Positions 22,376 through 26,494 of a stretch of DNA of 26,494 nucleotides are shown here, piece after piece (the first letter of the stretch is position 1; the number at the start of each line of letters is the position of its first letter). The DNA lies in the NCBI GenBank assembly GCA_035628645.1, contig DASPJL010000093.1:1-26494 (forward strand), in the 5' to 3' direction. The notes under the pieces were generated by a model, which saw only the letters and a list, made by a program, of their open reading frames with translations, had not been told where the DNA came from and ran no database searches. This DNA comes from DASPJL01 sp035628645. Its GTDB lineage: Bacteria; Bacteroidota; Bacteroidia; Cytophagales; Cyclobacteriaceae. Made by a program: the position numbers and the translations under genes.

Positions 22376-24196
22376 ATGAAAGCGAAAAATGAGGCAGACC
22401 CACTTTTAGTTGAGGTTGCCTGGGAAGTATGTAATCAAGTAGGCGGAATTTATACCGTTATCCGTTCCAAAGCGCCCTCTATGATAAGCAATTGGGGTGG
22501 AAGTTATTGTCTTATCGGCCCCTACATTCATAAACATATGCCGGCGGAATTTGAGCCAATAAATTCAATAGAGGATGAATTCAGCAAAGCCGCCGAAGTT
22601 CTCAGGAAGGATATGGGAATTGAAGTTTATTACGGAACATGGCTGGTTTCCGGAAGGCCCAAAGTTATTCTTATTAATCCGTTCAGTGTTTATGGAAAAC
22701 TGGGAGATATAAAGTTTTTGTTCTGGGAAAATCACGGGATAAGTACCAATGACGATGAGCTTGTAAATCAGGTTATTGCTTTTGGCTTCGTGGTTAAGTT
22801 ATATCTAGCGACCTTGGCTAAGCCCGAAATTACCCAGGATCCTATTTTAGCCCATTTTCATGAGTGGATGGCTGGTGCCGCTATTTTGGATATTAAAATG
22901 GAAAAAATTCCGGTTTCTACTATCTTCACCACTCATGCTACTTTGCTGGGAAGATATCTTGCAATGAACGACCCTGATTTTTATAATACTTTGCCCTTGG
23001 TCAATTGGGAAAAGGATTCAATAAGGTTTAATTCTTTAGCACAAGTTTCTATAGAAAGGGGTGCCGCTCAGAAATCCGATGTTTTTACAACCGTTAGTGA
23101 TGTTACAGCAAATGAATGCAGAGTAATACTCGGTCGTGATCCTGACCTCATAACGCCTAATGGTCTTAACATCGAACGGTTTACAACATTGTATGAATTT
23201 CAGAACATGCATCAGGAGTTCAAGGAAAAGATCAATCAGTTTGTGATGGCACATTTTTTTCCAAGCTATTCTTTTGACCTGACCAAAACCTTGTTCTTTT
23301 TCACTTCAGGAAGGTTTGAATATAAAAATAAAGGCTTTGACATCACAGTGGAGGCTTTGGCACGGCTAAACCACCGAATGAAACAGGCCAATATTGATAA
23401 AAATGTGGTTATGTTTTTTATTACCAAACAGCCATTTAACAGTATCAACCCTGGCGCACTTCATTCAAGGGCAGTAATGGAGGAAATAAGAGATTCTTGT
23501 TCGGCTATTCTAAAAGAAGTGGGAGATCAACTATTTCAGGCAGCCGCATGTAATCCCGAAAGAACAGTGCCTAACCTCAATAATTTCGTGGACGATTACT
23601 GGAAGCTCAGGCTTAAAAGGACATTGCAGTCATGGAAGGTAGATTATTTACCTATGATTGTAACGCATAATCTGGTAAATGATAAGGACGACCCTATTTT
23701 AAATGCCCTTCGAACGACTAAACTTATAAATTTTGAAGAGGATAGGGTAAAAGTTGTCTATCATCCAGATTTTATTTCTCCTATAAATCCTCTTTTTGGT
23801 ATGGAATACTGGCAGTTCGTAAGAGGCTGTAATTTGGGGATATTTCCTAGTTATTATGAGCCTTGGGGATATACACCATTGGAAAGTCTGGCCAGTGGTA
23901 TTCCTGCTGTTACCAGCGACTTATCAGGATTTGGTGATTATGTAGTGAAAAATTATCCCAGCCCCGAAGAAGAAGGGATTTTTGTGGTGAAAAGGAGGAA
24001 CAGGAGCTTTGACGAAGCTGCAGACCAATTGGCTGCCTATATGCTTAAGTTCGTTAAACAAAACAGAAGAGAGAGAATCAACCAAAGGAATAAGTCAGAA
24101 AACACTTCAAATCATTTTGACTGGCCTAATTTAATTTCCTATTATCAGAAAGCCTATAAGCTGGCAATGAAGAAAATGGTTTATTCCAAACTTTAA
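22376..24196 (+). CDS. Glycogen synthase, GT3 (eukaryote-like) family
   Basis: 606 aa. The N-terminus PLLVEVAWEVCNQVGGIYTVIRSKA is the GT3 signature of fungal and animal glycogen synthases, unlike bacterial GT5 GlgA (KTGGLADV). It also has HFHEWMAGA near 160 and the donor-site segment YYEPWGYTPLESLASGIPAVTSDLSGFG, with the E-x7-E pair Glu495/Glu503. It adds glucose from UDP- or ADP-glucose to alpha-1,4-glucan. GT3 enzymes are known in Bacteroidota. No branching enzyme or other glycogen gene is in the window. The regulatory N- and C-terminal phosphorylation tails of eukaryotic enzymes are absent. The next gene starts 32 bp downstream and may be co-transcribed. Confidence 0.94.
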   Translation: MKAKNEADPLLVEVAWEVCNQVGGIYTVIRSKAPSMISNWGGSYCLIGPYIHKHMPAEFEPINSIEDEFSKAAEVLRKDMGIEVYYGTWLVSGRPKVILINPFSVYGKLGDIKFLFWENHGISTNDDELVNQVIAFGFVVKLYLATLAKPEITQDPILAHFHEWMAGAAILDIKMEKIPVSTIFTTHATLLGRYLAMNDPDFYNTLPLVNWEKDSIRFNSLAQVSIERGAAQKSDVFTTVSDVTANECRVILGRDPDLITPNGLNIERFTTLYEFQNMHQEFKEKINQFVMAHFFPSYSFDLTKTLFFFTSGRFEYKNKGFDITVEALARLNHRMKQANIDKNVVMFFITKQPFNSINPGALHSRAVMEEIRDSCSAILKEVGDQLFQAAACNPERTVPNLNNFVDDYWKLRLKRTLQSWKVDYLPMIVTHNLVNDKDDPILNALRTTKLINFEEDRVKVVYHPDFISPINPLFGMEYWQFVRGCNLGIFPSYYEPWGYTPLESLASGIPAVTSDLSGFGDYVVKNYPSPEEEGIFVVKRRNRSFDEAADQLAAYMLKFVKQNRRERINQRNKSENTSNHFDWPNLISYYQKAYKLAMKKMVYSKL

Positions 24197-24228
24197 TTGC
24201 GCCAATAACAATATTTTCTTCTTAAGAA

Positions 24229-24495
24229 ATGAAGTTTGAGCTTTTAATAGATATAATTGGGTGGATTGGAGGAATTGAAGTTACGATAGGGTATGTGCTT
24301 ATTTCTCTAAAGAAAATCAAGGCTGAGAACTTCTATTATCAGTTTGTTAACTTAACCGGCGCATTTTTATTAATAATAAATACCTGGTATCATAAAGCAT
24401 ATCCGTCTGCTGTTGTTAATATTATTTGGGTAACGATTGCTGTTTATTCATTTATAAAATACAGATCAGAAAAAGGTGAAAGGAAATTTCCTTAA
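24229..24495 (+). CDS. Small membrane protein, CBU_0592-like
   Basis: 88 aa with three hydrophobic segments at about 4-27, 37-55 and 59-76. The pattern IDIIGWIGGIEVTIGYVLISLKKI, then FVNLTGAFLLIINTWYHKAYPSAVVNIIW matches the CBU_0592-like domain of small integral membrane proteins, including the conserved N-L-x-G-A and P-S-x-x-x-N residues. No function is known for the family. It follows glycogen synthase by 32 bp on the same strand. Confidence 0.78.
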   Translation: MKFELLIDIIGWIGGIEVTIGYVLISLKKIKAENFYYQFVNLTGAFLLIINTWYHKAYPSAVVNIIWVTIAVYSFIKYRSEKGERKFP

Positions 24496-24566
24496 TAATT
24501 AACCTGAGTTTTTGAAATAAAAATAAGAAAGATCTGAAAATTGATATTCATCTAGTTTAAATACAA

Positions 24567-24707
24567 ATGAACAGGTCAAAGAAATTTTTTTTAATAATAG
24601 CTATCCTGTTTTTTCTCCTGGTGCTTTTTTTTCTATATGACATTTTTACCCGCACTTCTCCGCCCTGGGATAAAGAGAAGAATAAAACAGAAATTGAAAA
24701 TAAGTAA
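24567..24707 (+). CDS. Very small single-span membrane protein (46 aa)
   Basis: 46 codons, ATG to TAA. Basic start (MNRSKK), one strongly hydrophobic span at about 7-23, then a short charged tail (SPPWDKEKNK). The positive-inside rule puts the tail on the periplasmic side. No homologue recognised. Supported by topology and position 71 bp after the CBU_0592-like gene; an annotation pipeline might miss it because of its length. Confidence 0.5.
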   Translation: MNRSKKFFLIIAILFFLLVLFFLYDIFTRTSPPWDKEKNKTEIENK

Positions 24708-24937
24708 AGTAAATGCCTTGAGCTTTTTATGTAAATGTGGAATTGTGCGAATAAGTAAATCAGTGCAAATACACATTAAGATGATACACTTAGTAAACCA
24801 GGTAGCTTTGAATTATTTTAAATAGTTTATTGCAGAAAATTTAAAGAACAGCATACTTTTGTGCTTTTTTAAACTAACCCTTCAAAAGATCATAATTCTG
24901 AAAATTTAAAAGCGTGTTAATTAAACATCAATCAAGA
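24708..24937 (+). other. Spacer with candidate promoter for the next small gene
   Basis: AT-rich; holds the promoter candidate at 24830-24861 and no supported gene. A 62-codon frame crossing 24637-24825 has no coding character and overlaps the 46-aa gene. Confidence 0.4.
24830..24861 (+). promoter_or_regulatory. Candidate promoter for the 45-aa gene
   Basis: TTG (24830-24832), 21 bases, TACTTTTG (24854-24861), an exact TAnnTTTG match. Leader about 70 nt to the ATG at 24938. The same place could form a weak AGCAT/GTGCT hairpin followed by six T, so a terminator reading is possible. Confidence 0.5.
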
Positions 24938-25075
24938 ATGATAAGAAGAGATTTATTTATCAGTATAATATCTCTTCTAATGGGCCTGGCCTTGCTGTGG
25001 ATGACAGGAGAAAATAAAGAAAGCTCAAAGGATAACTTTTTAGATAGAATGAAAAGCGAGATAATGTTTAAGTAA
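24938..25075 (+). CDS. Very small exported or membrane protein (45 aa)
   Basis: 45 codons, ATG to TAA. MIRRDLF start, hydrophobic segment at about 6-22 (FISIISLLMGLALLWM), then a charged, Ser/Lys/Glu-rich tail. It has its own consensus promoter candidate. Unknown function; resembles the neighbour at 24567 only in layout, not in sequence. It may be a signal-anchored microprotein. Confidence 0.5.
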   Translation: MIRRDLFISIISLLMGLALLWMTGENKESSKDNFLDRMKSEIMFK

Positions 25076-25206
25076 TCTTGATCAGAAAATTTGGAAACGT
25101 TGAAGTCATTTCTTCTGAATTATTCCCATTAGCCGCTAAGCGTCCTTTAATCAGGATAGAAATTGGTCCTTTCGGATACTAACCAATGCCAATTCCGACT
25201 TTAAAT

Positions 25207-25617
25207 TTAGCGGGGATAATAAAAATTAAACGCGGAGTTAATTGCATCTTCAAGAAACTTCACAAAGAAATCAGATTTTCTTAAGTTGTCTACATTAAAT
25301 ACAAACTGCTCCTTCGACGTATCTACAAAAATAGTATAAAGAGGCAGGTCTGTCGGGATGCTAAGATTTACATTTAATATTTTTTCAAAAGGCAAATCAA
25401 AGAGGATTTCCTTTTTTGTGTTTGCCCCGCTAAAAATTAACCTCTCATCGGTAACGATCAAAAAACCATAGGAGGATTTATAGATGGCTTCCATTCTGAG
25501 TTTTACCTTTTCTAAATAAGGGTAATGAAGGGTCAGTTTTTGCAAAGCTTTTTTTCTAAAGAGTGTAGATGGTTCAAAACCTTCTAATCCTTTAAAATGA
25601 TAATAATTTGGATCCAT
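25207..25617 (-). CDS. Small protein with bacterial PH-like domain
   Basis: 136 aa, soluble. Residues about 40-125 look like a bacterial PH/GRAM-like fold: a GFLIVTDERLIFSG strand pair, then LPFEKILNVNL, then a beta strand and a C-terminal amphipathic helix (KSDFFVKFLEDAIN). Such domains bind proteins, lipids or membranes. The first 40 residues are basic and helical. It is convergent with the small-protein genes to the left and 56 bp downstream of the unknown exported protein on the same strand. The assignment rests on pattern only. Confidence 0.6.
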   Translation of the reverse strand: MDPNYYHFKGLEGFEPSTLFRKKALQKLTLHYPYLEKVKLRMEAIYKSSYGFLIVTDERLIFSGANTKKEILFDLPFEKILNVNLSIPTDLPLYTIFVDTSKEQFVFNVDNLRKSDFFVKFLEDAINSAFNFYYPR

Positions 25618-25673
25618 TGGTATAGTAGTTAATAAGAGAAATAATGCCTGGACTTAGAGAATAGAAAAATTTT

Positions 25674-26063
25674 CTATGACTTATTTATAGTGGAGATATT
25701 AGGGAAAGTTGCTAAGACAGATTTTGGAGGAGGTGAATTTACTTTAATGGTGAAATTGTAATTGCCATGAGTATATTCAAAAATGGGTTGATATAAACAA
25801 AAGTTTAAATTTGGAGAATACCGATGGGTATGGGAAAGAACAACATCAAATAGGACCGGCGTTTCTAACAAATCAGAAGTATTGTCCTTTTTAGAATTTT
25901 TATCATTGTCTTCAAATGAGCTTTCAACCAGATATTCAATTAAGCTGCTTACTTTAGTCTGAAAAGAAGTATTTTGAATAGATGAAAAAATATGATTTTC
26001 AGTGAATAGAAGAATGTTTAAAAAGTTGATAATCAAACAATATGTTATTATCCGGTTAAACAT
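25674..26063 (-). CDS. Probable exported protein of unknown function
   Basis: 129 aa. The N-terminus MFNRIITYCLIINFLNILLFTENH is one hydrophobic segment at about 5-20, a signal peptide or anchor. An acidic, lysine-rich linker follows at about 50-65 (EDNDKNSKKDNT), then a segment with two His-Tyr pairs (HTHRYSPN, YTHGNYNF). No domain recognised. The His and acidic residues could suggest metal binding, but this is weak. It lies 56 bp upstream of the PH-like gene, possibly the same transcript, and downstream of a 28-bp palindrome. Confidence 0.5.
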   Translation of the reverse strand: MFNRIITYCLIINFLNILLFTENHIFSSIQNTSFQTKVSSLIEYLVESSFEDNDKNSKKDNTSDLLETPVLFDVVLSHTHRYSPNLNFCLYQPIFEYTHGNYNFTIKVNSPPPKSVLATFPNISTINKS

Positions 26064-26130
26064 TTTCTAGGGTTAAATTAAAATATCAAAATCAGGTAGG
26101 TTTAATATACCAAATTTTATAATGTTTGCC

Positions 26131-26158
26131 CAATAAAAAGTTAATAAACTTTTTATTG
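26131..26158. repeat. Perfect 28-bp AT-rich inverted repeat
   Basis: Arms CAATAAAAAGTT (26131-26142) and AACTTTTTATTG (26147-26158) with a 4-nt AATA loop. Twelve perfect base pairs in AT-rich DNA, about 70 bp upstream of the unknown exported protein. Could be a weak bidirectional terminator or operator. Confidence 0.6.
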
Positions 26159-26264
26159 AAGAGATTTGGGCCCTAAACCTAAAAAGGAGAGGATGGATCG
26201 ATCAAAATTTCTAAAGAGGGGAAGAGTTCCACTTTTTGATTTTTTTAAAACTCGTCGGATATGG

Positions 26265-26298
26265 CAAAAAATAAGGCTGTCCTTGTTGTGGGACAGCC
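26265..26298 (-). terminator. Terminator of tRNA-Val
   Basis: 8-bp stem GGCTGTCC (26275-26282) and GGACAGCC (26291-26298), 8-nt loop. Read on the minus strand it is followed by TTATTTTTT (26265-26274), just downstream of the tRNA. Confidence 0.85.
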
Positions 26299-26309
26299 CT
26301 CTAAAGTTG

Positions 26310-26384
26310 TGGGACGTACTGGGTTCGAACCAGTGACCCCCTGCTTGTAAGGCAGGTGCTCTGAACCAGCTGAGCTAACATCCC
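26310..26384 (-). tRNA. tRNA-Val (anticodon UAC)
   Basis: 75 nt including the discriminator A. Minus-strand cloverleaf: acceptor GGGATGT pairs with ACGTCCC (one T-G), D-arm GCTC/GAGC, anticodon arm CCTGC-CTTACAA-GCAGG giving anticodon TAC, 5-nt variable loop, T-arm ACTGG-TTCGAAC-CCAGT. The 3' CCA is not encoded. A consensus promoter and a terminator bracket it, so it is a single-tRNA transcription unit. Confidence 0.97.
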
Positions 26385-26416
26385 ATTTTTTTTAATCCAT
26401 TTTGTAAATGGGAGTG

Positions 26417-26447
26417 CAAATCTAGCATAGAAATTTTTTCTTGCAAA
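26417..26447 (-). promoter_or_regulatory. tRNA-Val promoter (Bacteroidota consensus)
   Basis: Minus strand: -33 TTTG (26444-26447), exactly 19 bases, -7 TAGATTTG (26417-26424). This is the cleanest consensus match in the window and lies about 33 bp upstream of the mature tRNA 5' end. Confidence 0.82.
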
Positions 26448-26494
26448 TTTTAAGTGATTTTTTATTTCTTCTTTTAAAAAATACTTGTTCTAAT

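Noticed and set aside
24637..24825. 62-codon plus-strand frame
   Set aside because: Overlaps the 46-aa membrane protein in another frame and has no coding character.
25072..25185. Short frame after the 45-aa gene, possible TTG start
   Set aside because: About 35 codons, no ATG, no recognisable sequence, in the spacer between convergent genes.
26196..26339. Frame with a good AAGGAG-like site and ATG (MDRSKFLK)
   Set aside because: Runs through the tRNA-Val terminator and into the tRNA on the other strand; coding is very unlikely.
26310..26384. Reading the tRNA anticodon as TGT (Thr)
   Set aside because: That came from an incorrect strand reading; the correct minus-strand loop is CTTACAA, anticodon TAC, valine.
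1..26494. CRISPR arrays, prophage or insertion sequences
   Set aside because: No regular spacer-repeat pattern, integrase, transposase or phage structural gene was found.

Overview
This AT-rich window looks like chromosome of a member of the Bacteroidota, probably Cytophagales or a near relative. Four things support this. The start of a division/cell-wall cluster runs mraZ-rsmH-ftsL-ftsI. Three promoters match the Bacteroidota pattern (TTG or TTTG, 19 bases, then TAnnTTTG) ahead of mraZ, rpsF and tRNA-Val. The glycogen synthase is of the eukaryote-like GT3 type. A TlpA-type thioredoxin lipoprotein and a MASE3-like sensor kinase are also typical. No species is assigned. No phage, IS element, CRISPR array or rRNA was seen.

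Layout. (1) 1-2073, minus strand: partial ftsI, ftsL, rsmH and mraZ, controlled from a promoter at about 2108-2137 that abuts a 10-bp-periodic MraZ-box array. (2) 2642-3862, plus strand: a TlpA/ResA-like lipoprotein, convergent with the next block and sharing a hairpin that spans both stop codons. (3) 3875-12219, minus strand: a tightly packed four-gene operon. In transcription order it encodes a GT2 glycosyltransferase fused to DUF2062; a 1290-residue fusion of an MMPL/RND permease, a PlsC-type acyltransferase and a SAM methyltransferase; a retinol-saturase/CrtI-like FAD oxidoreductase; and a membrane-anchored C45-like Ntn hydrolase. These families recur in aryl-polyene/flexirubin pigment clusters, but no ketosynthase, ACP or ammonia-lyase is present here. 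This is the most interesting unit in the window: a detached envelope-lipid or polyene modification and export cassette. (4) 12616-13185: a secreted unknown protein. (5) 13206-17396, minus strand: a signalling block of MASE3-PAS histidine kinase, Rcp1-like receiver and REC-PAS-histidine kinase, with no DNA-binding output. It is followed by a Bcp peroxiredoxin and then a divergent sigma54-dependent NtrC-type regulator (18087-19454). (6) 19455-19806: a gap with a sigma54-like element and a strong intrinsic terminator, possibly a small RNA.

(7) 19807-20884: the rpsF-rpsR-rplI ribosomal operon, closed by a bidirectional terminator shared with AMP nucleosidase. (8) 21738-25075, plus strand: a standalone HSDR_N-type PD-(D/E)XK protein, GT3 glycogen synthase, a CBU_0592-like small membrane protein, and two very small single-span membrane proteins (46 and 45 aa). 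(9) 25207-26447, minus strand: a PH-like-domain protein, an unknown exported protein, and tRNA-Val(UAC) with a promoter and terminator.

Functional reading. The window mixes conserved housekeeping islands with one accessory-looking envelope cassette and one signalling island. The signalling kinases may feed the neighbouring NtrC-type regulator, but only proximity suggests this. All functions come from reading motifs in the translated sequence; no database search was run.
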